In this document: piece by piece, positions 34,858 to 44,290 of the stretch | How the letters are laid out: each line of letters begins with the position of its first letter | How positions within the stretch are numbered: position 1 is the first letter of the stretch | DNA from: Granulosicoccus antarcticus IMCC3135 | GTDB taxonomy: Bacteria > Pseudomonadota > Gammaproteobacteria > Granulosicoccales > Granulosicoccaceae | Direction: 5' to 3' | NCBI RefSeq assembly: GCF_002215215.1 | Contig: NZ_CP018632.1 | Coordinates: forward strand, 7,622,501 to 7,686,500 | DNA: 64,000 nucleotides | Notes under the pieces: generated by a model | The model's database searches: none | What the model was told of the DNA's origin: nothing | The model's input: the letters and a program-made list of their open reading frames with translations, nothing else | Translations under genes and position numbers: made by a program

Positions 34858-36666
34858 ATGATCGATCTTGAAGCAGCCCGATATCTCTGGCACCCGGTCG
34901 CAGCGAGTAGCGATCTTGTCTATCGGCACGTCTATCAGGCCATGATCCTGGGACGTGAGCTGGCCGTCTGGCGAGCTGACGATGGCAATGTGAATGTCTG
35001 GGAAAACCGTTGCCTGCATCGTGGCGTGCGTTTGTCTATCGGCATCAACGATGGTACCGAGCTGGTCTGTCAGTATCATGGCTGGCGCTACGCCAACCGG
35101 ACTGCAGGTTGCACCTATATACCGGCACACCCTGCCGACGCACCGGCCCGCTCTATCTGCAACAACACCTATGCGGTCGCCGAGCGCTTTGGCCTGATCT
35201 GGAGTGGTGAATCACCGGATGTCGCCCTGCCCGAGTTAGGCATGCTGGACACCAGTCACGTTACCCCACTGATGGGCATGACTCTCAACGCCCCCTTGCA
35301 TCGCGTGGCATTACCGTTGATCGAGGCCTACACGGTGCAGCATTCAACACAGATCGGCACACAAAGTGTGCGCTACGGTGCCAACACCCCCGACCCCTAC
35401 ACCATCATTTTGCATGCTGACTGCTCGCAATCCGAGTCTCCGTCACCCGATATTGCCTTTTTCCTGCAACCCATCGACTCGGGCCGCACCGCCATACGCG
35501 GTGTTCTGTGCGGCCTGGATGAGACGACAACCGACAAAGCCAGCATTACCCAGCTACTGCGCTGCCACCACCATGTGATCAACAACGTGCGACGACAGTT
35601 AGAGTCCCTGATCGCCAGCGAACCCGCTCCTGCCCCGTGGATACCCATCATCCCCACGGTCAGCGAAGCTCAGGCAGGTCTGCCACCTCTGGGCAGTTCG
35701 GGACGCAGTGCCACACAGCGCGTTCGGGTCGCAGCCATCGATACCGTGGCTCAACACATCAAGTCGTTCAGACTCGAAGCCATCAGCGTGTCTGGCGCTC
35801 TACAACTACCTGCCTCGCAACCCGGCGCCCATATCGACGTGCATTTGCCAGAAGGACTGATCCGGCAATACTCCCTGATCAACGGCCCTGGCCAGACCGA
35901 TCACTACGCCATTGCGGTCAAGGAAACTGCCGACTCCGCTGGTGGCTCCAGCGCTCTGCACCACAACATCAGAGTCGGTGACTTGCTGGCCACCTCGGCA
36001 CCACGCAACAACTTCACCCTGCGTCGTGATGCCGAGCATACGATGCTGCTTGCCGGCGGTATCGGTCTGACGCCATTACTATCGATGGCCAGAGCACTGA
36101 ATAAAATGGCTCGCCCATTTACGCTGCATTATTTTGTGACCACTGAAGACCAGATCATGTTCAGGGATGAACTGGAATCCCTGCACGGCGATGTTCAGTT
36201 CCATATAGGACTGGATCCGCAACAAACCGAACAGAAGCTGGCCACACTACTGGCCAATCCTCCTGCCCACCACCATCTCTACCTATGTGGCCCAGGCCCC
36301 ATGATGGACTGTGCCCGTGACACGGCCAGCTCCCGGGGCTGGGCAGACAACACCGTACATTTTGAGTATTTCAAAAACTTAACGACCCTGGATGACTCAT
36401 CCAGCTTTGTTGTGGAACTGGCTCGCTCAGGTTTGACGCTGCAGGTCCCGGCAGGTGAGAGTCTGCTGACGACACTGCGCCACAATGGCGTGGCCGTGCC
36501 CTCCTCCTGTGAACAGGGCTCTTGTGGCACCTGTCGTGTCAACGTGCTGGAAGGCGAACCCGATCATCAGGATGTCTATCTGAGCCAGAGCGAACAGGCC
36601 CGTGGAGATTGTCTGATGAGCTGTGTCTCCCGCGCCCGCTCTGAAAAACTGGTACTTGACCTGTGA
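34858..36666 (+). CDS. NdmD-like reductase with N-terminal Rieske domain
   Basis: 602 residues, multi-domain. Residues 1-110 form a Rieske domain with C52-L-H54 and C71-Q-Y-H74. Residues ~115-270 look like a catalytic Rieske-oxygenase domain that has lost its iron ligands (IAFFLQPIDSGRTAIRG aligns with VIALFLQPVDEETIRAH of the upstream protein). From ~290 comes an FMN/NAD reductase (RQYSLING; LLAGGIGLTPLLSMAR), then a plant-type 2Fe-2S ferredoxin with C551, C556, C559 and C589. The order Rieske-FMN-NAD-Fd is that of NdmD, the NADH-dependent reductase of methylxanthine demethylases. 129 nt after the NdmC-like gene. Confidence 0.8.
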   Translation: MIDLEAARYLWHPVAASSDLVYRHVYQAMILGRELAVWRADDGNVNVWENRCLHRGVRLSIGINDGTELVCQYHGWRYANRTAGCTYIPAHPADAPARSICNNTYAVAERFGLIWSGESPDVALPELGMLDTSHVTPLMGMTLNAPLHRVALPLIEAYTVQHSTQIGTQSVRYGANTPDPYTIILHADCSQSESPSPDIAFFLQPIDSGRTAIRGVLCGLDETTTDKASITQLLRCHHHVINNVRRQLESLIASEPAPAPWIPIIPTVSEAQAGLPPLGSSGRSATQRVRVAAIDTVAQHIKSFRLEAISVSGALQLPASQPGAHIDVHLPEGLIRQYSLINGPGQTDHYAIAVKETADSAGGSSALHHNIRVGDLLATSAPRNNFTLRRDAEHTMLLAGGIGLTPLLSMARALNKMARPFTLHYFVTTEDQIMFRDELESLHGDVQFHIGLDPQQTEQKLATLLANPPAHHHLYLCGPGPMMDCARDTASSRGWADNTVHFEYFKNLTTLDDSSSFVVELARSGLTLQVPAGESLLTTLRHNGVAVPSSCEQGSCGTCRVNVLEGEPDHQDVYLSQSEQARGDCLMSCVSRARSEKLVLDL

Positions 36667-36700
36667 ACATTTTCTCAATGAACCTGCCCCTGAAAGCCGC

Positions 36701-37342
36701 ATGATCTCACTGTACGATTACGAGTTATCGGGCAACTGCTACAAGGTTCGCCTGCTACTGAGCATGCTGGGTATTGAATACCAGACGAAGGTTGTCGAGT
36801 TCTACCCGGCAGCCGAGCATAAGCAAGCTGCTTTTCTGGCCGTCAGTCCTCTGGGAGAACTGCCGGTTCTGCAAGATGGTGAACTGATACTGCCAGACTC
36901 ACAGGCGATACTGGCCTACCTTGCTACACAGTACGACAAGTCCGGAACCTGGCATCCACAAACATCGCCAACCATTGCAGCCCAAGTCACCCAGTGGTTG
37001 TGCTTTGCCAACGCCCTAACCTCAAGCGCCTCTGCTGCGCGCCTGGCAGACGGCTTCTTCTACGATTTTGATATCGATGAATGCCGCACTCGTGCGCATC
37101 GACTGTTTCGCATTCTGGATGAACATCTGTGGCTTCAGGAACGTGACAAGCAGAACTGGCTAGTCAATGGTGATGCACCCACCATTGCTGATATTGCCTG
37201 CTTTCCTTACATCATTCTCTCAGAAGAGGGTGGCATTTCCCGCATGGATTACCCTGCTATACGTCGATGGACCGACCGGATCAAACGCATTCCCGGCTTC
37301 ATCGTCATGCCTGGTGTTTTCCCTGCGGGTCCGGGCGCTTGA
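36701..37342 (+). CDS. GST-like protein, NdmE-like
   Basis: 213 residues from MISLYDYELSGNCYKVRLLLSMLG, a thioredoxin-fold GST N-terminus, with LGELPVLQDGELILPDSQAILAYL (the glutathione-site cis-Pro and Ser) and an all-helical C-terminal domain. In the characterised NdmCDE complex the GST-like NdmE is a structural partner that holds NdmC and NdmD together; position and order here suggest the same. It starts 34 nt after the reductase gene, and its stop overlaps the TTG start of the ABC ATPase gene. Confidence 0.75.
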   Translation: MISLYDYELSGNCYKVRLLLSMLGIEYQTKVVEFYPAAEHKQAAFLAVSPLGELPVLQDGELILPDSQAILAYLATQYDKSGTWHPQTSPTIAAQVTQWLCFANALTSSASAARLADGFFYDFDIDECRTRAHRLFRILDEHLWLQERDKQNWLVNGDAPTIADIACFPYIILSEEGGISRMDYPAIRRWTDRIKRIPGFIVMPGVFPAGPGA

Positions 37343-38856
37343 GCGCGCTACTGCAGCTGCGCGGCATTAGCAAGGCCTACCCTGCTGTCATTGCCAACGA
37401 TCAGATTGATCTGGACATACAACGTGGCGAAATCCACGCCATTTTAGGTGAGAACGGTGCGGGTAAATCCACACTGATGAAACTCATCTATGGTGTCAGC
37501 CAACCCGATGAAGGTCAGATCCTCTGGCAGGGCCAGCCAGTGAGTATCCGTAGCCCATCGCAAGCTCGCAGTCTTGGCATCGGCATGGTTTTCCAGCATT
37601 TCTCATTATTCGAATCCCTGACGGTTGCCCAGAACATTGCCTTGGCTGTGAAGGGTTCCATCAAATCACTTTCCGCTCAGGTGGAAGAGGTGGGAGAACG
37701 CTTCGGACTGCCTTTGTCTGCCGATACGGTAGTGCACTCACTATCAGTTGGTGAACGTCAGCGTGTCGAGATTATCCGCTGCATCCTGCAAAAGCCGAAG
37801 CTGCTGATCATGGATGAACCTACCTCTGTACTACCACCACAGGGTGTACAGCAATTGTTTGAAACCCTGCGCACACTGCGCGAGGATGGTTGCAGCATCT
37901 TGTACATCAGCCACAAGCTGGATGAAATACGCCAACTGTGTGACAACGCCACTATTCTCAGAGCTGGCAAAGTGGTGGGCAGCACCCAGCCTGCCAGCCA
38001 GAGTAACGAGTCATTAGCACGCATGATGATAGGTCGGACCATCGATCCACCGGCCCATGCACCCGCGGTACCCGATAGCCGCATAAGACTGTCAATTCAA
38101 AATCTACAACACGAACCGATCGATCCCTTCGGCACGACCTTGAAGAAGGTGTCTCTGCAAGTCAGCCCCGGTGAGATCGTTGGCATCGCCGGTGTCTCGG
38201 GCAATGGCCAGAACGAGCTGATGCGCCTGATATCCGGCGAAGTACTTTTTGCGGGTAAAGACATCGGTGACATACGCTTTGATGACACATCAATCAAAAC
38301 CCTGCCACCCACAAAACGCCGACTGATGGGCCTGGGCTTTGTACCAGAGGAACGGCTGGGACGAGGCGCGGTTCCCGATCTGTCACTGGCCTATAACGCA
38401 CTACTGACTGCCTACCGGCATGGACTGACCAAATTGGGCATGATCCGCTTTGGCGCCATGCATCGGTTTGCGCAGGATTGCATCGAGGATAACGATGTGC
38501 GCTGCGGCGGCATTCAATCGATGGCTGGCAGCCTGTCGGGTGGCAATCTGCAGAAGTTCATTGTTGGCCGGGAAATGGCCTTGCAACCCACTTTGCTGGT
38601 GTTGTCACAACCCACCTGGGGACTGGATGTGGGCGCTGCCAACAATATCCGTACAGCCCTGCTGAAAATGCGCGATCAGGGTGCCGCCGTTCTGGTGGTC
38701 TCCGAAGAGCTGGAGGAGTTGTTTGAAATCAGTGATCGTTTGCATGTCATGTACGACGGCAATCTTTCACCTTCGCTGCAGACGCGCGACACCAGCTCGA
38801 CCCAGATTGGTCGCTGGATGACTGGTGAGTTTCTGCATGAGTCAGGAGCCGCATAA
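37339..38856 (+). CDS. BMP-type purine/nucleoside ABC transporter, ATP-binding protein
   Basis: 505 residues from the TTG at 37339 inside the overlap TTGA with the upstream gene. Two nucleotide-binding domains: the first has Walker A GENGAGKST, signature LSVGERQRVEI and Walker B LLIMDEPTSVL; the second has a degenerate Walker A (GVSGNGQNEL), LSGGNLQK and LLVLSQPTWGLDVG. This double-NBD form energises the two permeases encoded next. Similar systems import purine nucleosides or bases with a BMP-family binding protein. The longer frame from 37267 is rejected because it would overlap the GST-like gene widely. Confidence 0.88.
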   Translation: MSALLQLRGISKAYPAVIANDQIDLDIQRGEIHAILGENGAGKSTLMKLIYGVSQPDEGQILWQGQPVSIRSPSQARSLGIGMVFQHFSLFESLTVAQNIALAVKGSIKSLSAQVEEVGERFGLPLSADTVVHSLSVGERQRVEIIRCILQKPKLLIMDEPTSVLPPQGVQQLFETLRTLREDGCSILYISHKLDEIRQLCDNATILRAGKVVGSTQPASQSNESLARMMIGRTIDPPAHAPAVPDSRIRLSIQNLQHEPIDPFGTTLKKVSLQVSPGEIVGIAGVSGNGQNELMRLISGEVLFAGKDIGDIRFDDTSIKTLPPTKRRLMGLGFVPEERLGRGAVPDLSLAYNALLTAYRHGLTKLGMIRFGAMHRFAQDCIEDNDVRCGGIQSMAGSLSGGNLQKFIVGREMALQPTLLVLSQPTWGLDVGAANNIRTALLKMRDQGAAVLVVSEELEELFEISDRLHVMYDGNLSPSLQTRDTSSTQIGRWMTGEFLHESGAA

Positions 38857-39923
38857 TGGCCTACCGAATCGTTGCTCGCACCCAGACCTCATTAAAAGCA
38901 CAGTTGCTGGTGCCTCTGGCAGCCGTGGTGCTGACGCTCATAGCAGGCTCCATCCTGTTCACGCTGCTGGGTAAAAACCCACTGGCAGCATTTTACGCCT
39001 TCTTCATCGAACCGCTGACAACGCAATACGGTATTGGCGAGGTGCTGCTCAAGACTGGCCCCTTACTGCTTATTGCCCAAGGCCTGGCTATCGGCTTTCG
39101 GGCACGTGTCTGGAATATCGGCGCCGAGGGTCAGCTGCTGGCAGGCGCCATGGCAGCGGGTGCGCTGGCTCTGCATTTCGAGGATTCAGAATCCGCCTGG
39201 TTGCTGCCGGCCATGGTCTGTATCGGCACCCTGGCAGGAGCGGCCTGGGCGGGCATTGCCGCCTGGCTGCGCACCCAGTTCAACGCCAACGAGATACTGG
39301 TGACCTTCATGCTCTCCAGTATTGCACTACAACTGCTGTACTTTCTGGTCAGCGGCCCCTTGCGTGACCCCATGGGCATGAGCTACCCACAATCAGCCCT
39401 GTTTGGCGATGCGGCCCTGTTTGCCCCTTTGATTGAACATACCCGCGTCAACTCCTCTTTGTATCTGGCACTGGGCGCCTCTGTACTGGCCTGGGTATTC
39501 GTGCAACGCAGTTTGCCCGGCTACAAACTGCTGGTGGGAGGTCAGGCGCCGCATGCCGCACGCTACGCAGGCTTTGCCGAGAAAAAGGCTGTCTGGGTCG
39601 GCTTGTTGATCGGTGGCGCGGCGGCCGGTATGGCAGGTGTTGGTGAGGTAGCAGGACCGCTGGGCTTGTTGCAACGATCCATCTCTCCAGGCTACGGCTT
39701 CGCAGCCATTATCGTCGCCTTCCTGGGTGGACTACACCCTATCGGTATCGTCTTCGCAGCGTTTTTCATGGCGCTGATCTACGTGGGCGGCGATATGTCG
39801 CTGGTCTCGGTCGGGCTACCTAATGCCTCCACCACCATTTTTCAGGGCATGCTGCTGGTGTTCTATCTGGCTTGCTTTCTGTTTGCCAATCACCGCTTGC
39901 AAAAAGTCGAGGTTCGTCACTGA
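38856..39923 (+). CDS. ABC transporter permease 1 (BMP/nucleoside type)
   Basis: 355 residues with about nine hydrophobic helices. It contains the EAA-like cytoplasmic segment GFRARVWNIGAEGQLLAGA and the loop GGQAPHAARYAGFAEKK, both typical of the NupB/YufP-type permease. The ATG at 38856 overlaps the TAA of the ATPase gene by one base, and the stop overlaps the next permease start, so the genes are strongly coupled. Confidence 0.88.
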   Translation: MAYRIVARTQTSLKAQLLVPLAAVVLTLIAGSILFTLLGKNPLAAFYAFFIEPLTTQYGIGEVLLKTGPLLLIAQGLAIGFRARVWNIGAEGQLLAGAMAAGALALHFEDSESAWLLPAMVCIGTLAGAAWAGIAAWLRTQFNANEILVTFMLSSIALQLLYFLVSGPLRDPMGMSYPQSALFGDAALFAPLIEHTRVNSSLYLALGASVLAWVFVQRSLPGYKLLVGGQAPHAARYAGFAEKKAVWVGLLIGGAAAGMAGVGEVAGPLGLLQRSISPGYGFAAIIVAFLGGLHPIGIVFAAFFMALIYVGGDMSLVSVGLPNASTTIFQGMLLVFYLACFLFANHRLQKVEVRH

Positions 39924-40846
39924 TGCTCGACTCACTTACATTCTTGATCGCTGGCACCCTGGCCGCCGCCACCCCCTTGCTGTTTGCCGCCATGGGCGAG
40001 GCGGTGGTTGAAAAGTCCGGTGTATTGAACCTGAGTATCGAAGGCATGATGGCGGTCGGTGCCGCCACAGGCTTTGCTGTGACGACACTCAGTGGCTCCT
40101 ATGTCAGCGGCTTTGCCATGGCAGCGCTGGCCAGTGCGGCTCTGTCGGTGATCTTCGCCTGTCTGGTGCTGGTGTTTCTGGCCAATCAGGTAGCAGCAGG
40201 TCTGGCTGTGGGCATATTGGGTCTGGGCGCATCGGTTCTGATTGGCAAGAACTACGAGAGCCGCACCATCAGCCCCCTTGATGGACTGGAGCTGGGCTGG
40301 CTGTCGGACCTGCCCGTGCTGGGTGAGGTGCTTTTTTCGCATGACATCATGCTCTATGCGGGCATTGCCACCACCTTGTTTGTCTGGTGGGTACTGAATC
40401 ACTCCAAGCTTGGCCTGATCATACGAGCGGTGGGCGAGTCTCCCAAAGCTGCCAGCGCCATTGGCTATCCGGTGATCCTGATCCGTTTTCTGGCCATCGC
40501 CTTCGGTGGCGCCATGGCGGGTCTGGGTGGCGCCTATCTGACACTGGCCTACACCCCGTTATGGGCGGAAGGTCTGGTGGCAGGTCGTGGCTGGATTGTT
40601 ATCGCTCTGGTGGTATTCGGTATGTGGCAACCCCTGCGTATCGCCATTGGTGCCTATCTCTTCGGTGCTGTCTCACTGCTTGAACTGTTCATTCAGGGTC
40701 AGGGCTTTGCCATTCCCTCGCAGCTCATGTCTGCCATGCCCTACATCATTACCATCATCATTCTGGCCGTCATGTCGCGCAATCCGCGACTGATCCGACT
40801 TAACCATCCGGCCTCATTGGGCCAGCCCTACCACCGGGACGCCTGA
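39923..40846 (+). CDS. ABC transporter permease 2 (BMP/nucleoside type)
   Basis: 307 residues from the ATG at 39923, which overlaps the previous TGA. Signature segments: AAMGEAVVEKSGVLNLSIEGMM and VGESPKAASAIGYPV (permease loop), with eight to nine helices. Pairs with permease 1 as a heterodimer. The TAC-like end is followed by a 41-nt gap to the binding-protein gene. Confidence 0.88.
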   Translation: MLDSLTFLIAGTLAAATPLLFAAMGEAVVEKSGVLNLSIEGMMAVGAATGFAVTTLSGSYVSGFAMAALASAALSVIFACLVLVFLANQVAAGLAVGILGLGASVLIGKNYESRTISPLDGLELGWLSDLPVLGEVLFSHDIMLYAGIATTLFVWWVLNHSKLGLIIRAVGESPKAASAIGYPVILIRFLAIAFGGAMAGLGGAYLTLAYTPLWAEGLVAGRGWIVIALVVFGMWQPLRIAIGAYLFGAVSLLELFIQGQGFAIPSQLMSAMPYIITIIILAVMSRNPRLIRLNHPASLGQPYHRDA

Positions 40847-40887
40847 TTACCCATTTCTTCTTTCTTTAAAGCAACTGGCATCAACAC

Positions 40888-41982
40888 ATGAAAAACTGGA
40901 CTGACCGTATACGCACCACAGCCATGGCTGTCACGGTGGCACTCGGCCTCGGTGCCACGAAGGCACAGGCGCAGGACGCCTTCACCATCGGCTATATCTA
41001 CCCCTCTCCGGCAACCGATGTCGGCTGGGCACACGAGCTGGATCGTGGTCGTCAAGCCATCGAAGAAAAGTTTGGTGACAAGGTCAAGAGCATCGTTGTC
41101 GAGAACATTCAGGACGGTCCGGATGCTGCTCGCATCATGAATCAGATGGCCGCCTCTCAGGGCGTCGATATGATGGTGCTCGGATCCTTTGGTTATATGA
41201 ACGATGGCCTGAAAATCGCCAAGCGTTATCCCGATATCGATTTCATCCACGCCAGCGGTTACAAGACTTCCAAGAATTTCTCCACCTTCCTGACGCGCAA
41301 TCATGAAAGCGCCTATGTAGCTGGCATGGCGGCAGGCTATGTCACAAAATCCAACACCATCGGTGTGGTGGCAGCCTATGCCATTCCTGAAGTGGTCGGC
41401 ATCATCAATGGTTTTACTCTGGGTGCCCAGGCAACCAATCCGGAGATCACCGTCAAGGTTGTCTGGCTGAACTCCTGGTTCGACCCCAGCAAGGCGCAGG
41501 AATCTGCCCGCTCACTGATCGCACAGCAATCCGACGTTCTTTTTTCCGTCTATCAGGACACACCTTCAGTGGTCTCGGTCGCCGAAGAGGAAGGCGTTTA
41601 TGTGGTCAATACCAGTTCCGACATGAAAGCCTATGCGCCTGAACATCTGCTGGCTTCCATGCAGATCTCATGGGCAGACTATTTCATCGAACAGGTGCAG
41701 GCATCCATGGATGACACCTTTGCAGGCAGTGCTTTCTGGGGCGGCATGGCAGACAAGGCCGTCAGCGTCGAGTCTTTGAGCGATGATCTGAGCGAAGAGC
41801 AACGTGCCACACTGGATGCGACCATCGCCGACATCACCAGTGGCGTGCTGAGCCCTTTTGTAGGTCCTGTGTTCGATCAGGACGGCGTAGAAAAAGTAGC
41901 GATAGGCGAAAACTTGAGTGACAACGACTTGCTGAGCATCAGCTGGTTGGTGACAGGCATCGAAACCAAACTACCCAAGTAA
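40888..41982 (+). CDS. BMP family substrate-binding protein
   Basis: 364 residues. A signal peptide (MAVTVALGLGATKAQA, cleavage before QDAF) precedes a basic-membrane-protein (BMP/PnrA) domain: FTIGYIYPSPATDVGWAHELDRG, DMMVLGSFGYMN, YPDIDFIHASGY, GVVAAYAIPEVVGIINGFTLGA and FSVYQDTPSVV. BMP proteins bind purine nucleosides or related bases, fitting the neighbouring demethylase and guanine deaminase. No lipobox, so it is likely a free periplasmic protein. Confidence 0.88.
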   Translation: MKNWTDRIRTTAMAVTVALGLGATKAQAQDAFTIGYIYPSPATDVGWAHELDRGRQAIEEKFGDKVKSIVVENIQDGPDAARIMNQMAASQGVDMMVLGSFGYMNDGLKIAKRYPDIDFIHASGYKTSKNFSTFLTRNHESAYVAGMAAGYVTKSNTIGVVAAYAIPEVVGIINGFTLGAQATNPEITVKVVWLNSWFDPSKAQESARSLIAQQSDVLFSVYQDTPSVVSVAEEEGVYVVNTSSDMKAYAPEHLLASMQISWADYFIEQVQASMDDTFAGSAFWGGMADKAVSVESLSDDLSEEQRATLDATIADITSGVLSPFVGPVFDQDGVEKVAIGENLSDNDLLSISWLVTGIETKLPK

Positions 41983-42010
41983 TCAATCCAGACAGGCCTC
42001 TCCATTCTGA

Positions 42011-43396
42011 ATGACTGAACAAATGACATCACAACATGCTCAGTCAGACAGCTGGCATCTGGGTCTGTTCATGCATATGCCCCGCATGAGCAGACTCGAG
42101 GTGCTGGAGAACACACTGATCCAGGTCGATGCTCTTGGCAGCATTGTCTCGCTCACCCGTCCGGATGAGCCTGAATACACAGAACGCCTGCACACTGCTC
42201 GACGCAGTGGTGCACTGACCGAAATGAGTTCCCAGCAGATGATGATCCCCGGACTGGTGGATCTGCATGTGCATGCGCCTCAATGGCCGCAACTGGGCAA
42301 GGCTTTGCACCTACCCTTGCAGGACTGGTTGAACCACTACACCTTTCCGCTGGAAGCACGCTATCAGGATATTGATTTTGCCCGGCAAGTCTATCCGTCT
42401 CTGGTGCGTGCCCTGCTGGCCAATGGCACAACCACAGCCATGTATTTTGCCACTGTGCATGAAGAGGCCACCGAATTGCTCGCAGCCACCTGCCTGGCTC
42501 TTGGTCAGCGCGCCTATGTAGGTCGCGTAGCCATGGACGATCCTCAGCAGTGCCCGGATTATTATCGCGACAGCGATGCACAAGCAGCCGTTGCCGCCTC
42601 GGAGCGCAGCATCCATGCAATCAGACAACTATCGGGCAATCAGAACCAGCTGGTAAAGCCTGTTATTACACCCCGTTTCATACCCAGCTGCACCAACGAC
42701 TTGCTGGCAGGTCTGGGCGAGCTGGCAGCACGCCATCAATGCCATGTTCAGACGCATTGCTCGGAGAGTGACTGGGAACATGATTACGTGCTGAACCGAC
42801 TGGGCAAGACCGACACCCAGGCACTGGCAGATTTTGGCCTGCTGAACCGGCACACCGTGCTGGCACATTCCAACTTCATCACTGACAGTGATATGGGCCG
42901 GATACAGGAAGCCGGCAGCGGCATCGCTCATTGCCCCTTGTCCAACAGCTATTTCGCGGACAGTGTTTTTCCCTTGCGTAGAGCACTCGACAAGTCATTA
43001 CGAGTGGGGCTAGGCACCGATATCGCAGGCGGTCATAGCGCCTCCTTGTTCAATACCTGTCAGCATGCCGTGGCCTCATCGCGCATGCTTGAATCCGGTG
43101 TCGATGCGCGACTGCCTGCCGCTGAGCGAGGGCAAGCCAACGCTCGCATCAACTTTCTGGAAGCCTTCTATCTGGCAACGGCCGGTGGCGCTGATGTGCT
43201 TGATAGCCCCACGGGTTTGTTCGAGCCAGGCAGGCAGTTTGATGCCCTGCTGTTGGATCTTGACTGTCCTGAGAATCGATTGAACGAGTTCACCCGGGCC
43301 AATGACTGGGAGGATCTACTGGGCTGTGTGGTCTATAATACGCAGCCATGCAATATCGGCAGAGTCTGGATCGACGGGCGTTGTGTTCATGGCTGA
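42011..43396 (+). CDS. guaD: Guanine deaminase
   Basis: 461 residues. It is an amidohydrolase with zinc ligands in MIPGLVDLHVHAPQWPQLG, HCQVQTHCSESDWE (described; H and E of the substrate site), TVLAHSNFI, and the catalytic Asp in VGLGTDIAGGHSASLF. FPLEARYQDIDFARQVY is a guanine-deaminase-specific segment. It converts guanine to xanthine. It starts 28 nt after the BMP gene, closing the operon; with the N7-demethylase it could handle guanine or 7-methylguanine. The stop lies 4 nt from the end of the convergent Crp/Fnr gene. Confidence 0.9.
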   Translation: MTEQMTSQHAQSDSWHLGLFMHMPRMSRLEVLENTLIQVDALGSIVSLTRPDEPEYTERLHTARRSGALTEMSSQQMMIPGLVDLHVHAPQWPQLGKALHLPLQDWLNHYTFPLEARYQDIDFARQVYPSLVRALLANGTTTAMYFATVHEEATELLAATCLALGQRAYVGRVAMDDPQQCPDYYRDSDAQAAVAASERSIHAIRQLSGNQNQLVKPVITPRFIPSCTNDLLAGLGELAARHQCHVQTHCSESDWEHDYVLNRLGKTDTQALADFGLLNRHTVLAHSNFITDSDMGRIQEAGSGIAHCPLSNSYFADSVFPLRRALDKSLRVGLGTDIAGGHSASLFNTCQHAVASSRMLESGVDARLPAAERGQANARINFLEAFYLATAGGADVLDSPTGLFEPGRQFDALLLDLDCPENRLNEFTRANDWEDLLGCVVYNTQPCNIGRVWIDGRCVHG

Positions 43397-43400
43397 AGTA

Positions 43401-44078
43401 TTACCAGCGATCGGGTAAGTCCTTGTGGATTTTCACGCAATGGCTTTCGATTGAAATATAACCACCAACCCGAAGTTCCTTGAGAATCTTGCTGATCATC
43501 TCCCGGCTTGATCCGACCCGACTGGCCAATTCCTGATGGGTGACTCTTTCTGTAATACGTGTGCCATCTTCCTGTTCGGATGCCGATGAATTCAGGGCAC
43601 GTACCAGACGACCATAAACATCCATTAATGCCAGACAACTGACATCTTCTGTCATACCACGGATGCGCCCCACCAGAGAGTGAATAATGGCTTGTGCCAC
43701 CAGAGGTTCTTTCAGAATTTCGTGAGTGATATCGGCACTGGGTACGACAAGACAATGACAGGCGCTGGTTGTAATCACATTAGCGGTGCGGGTGTGACCA
43801 TCCAGTAGTCCCAACTCACCGAAGCACTCGCCTGAGGAAAACGTGCCAACGATGAATTCGTTGCCATCGTCATCATCGATAAAGGCATAGGCGGTGCCTT
43901 GCAACAGTACATAGGCCGCATGACTCTCTTCGCCTGCCACAATAATATGTGTGTTCTTCCTGAACTTGCGCAGTGTTGAAGCGCGTTCCAGGTTCGCAAT
44001 GGCGGCTTCAGGAAAGGCCTTGAAAAAATCCACATCTGACAGTGAGGGCAGACTATCGACCGCTTTCAGCTTTCCCAT
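43401..44078 (-). CDS. Crp/Fnr-family transcriptional regulator
   Basis: 225 residues. The cyclic-nucleotide-binding fold has FSSGECFGELGLLDGHTRTANV (the phosphate-binding-cassette position, with HTRTA in place of RxA). A winged helix has RVTHQELASRVGSSREMISKILKEL. No cysteine cluster typical of Fnr is present, so it is closer to the Crp side. It converges on guaD, 4 nt apart. Whether it controls the purine operon is not shown by the sequence. Confidence 0.87.
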   Translation of the reverse strand: MGKLKAVDSLPSLSDVDFFKAFPEAAIANLERASTLRKFRKNTHIIVAGEESHAAYVLLQGTAYAFIDDDDGNEFIVGTFSSGECFGELGLLDGHTRTANVITTSACHCLVVPSADITHEILKEPLVAQAIIHSLVGRIRGMTEDVSCLALMDVYGRLVRALNSSASEQEDGTRITERVTHQELASRVGSSREMISKILKELRVGGYISIESHCVKIHKDLPDRW

Positions 44079-44290
44079 AGGTAAAAAAACTCGTAATCTA
44101 TAGTGTACAAACCATATCGATGGTGCAGGCTGCAGGCAGAGTTTAATCCACCGCTCCCCGTCGAGGATTCAGCTTAACACCAGAGTCCAACCGGCAACAT
44201 CCTTCATTCGCAAAACGCAGGCAGGGCTGAGGTTTCATCCATGATGTGTTTGGATATCAGCGCTTTGTCAATGTAGCTTGCAGACGATGT

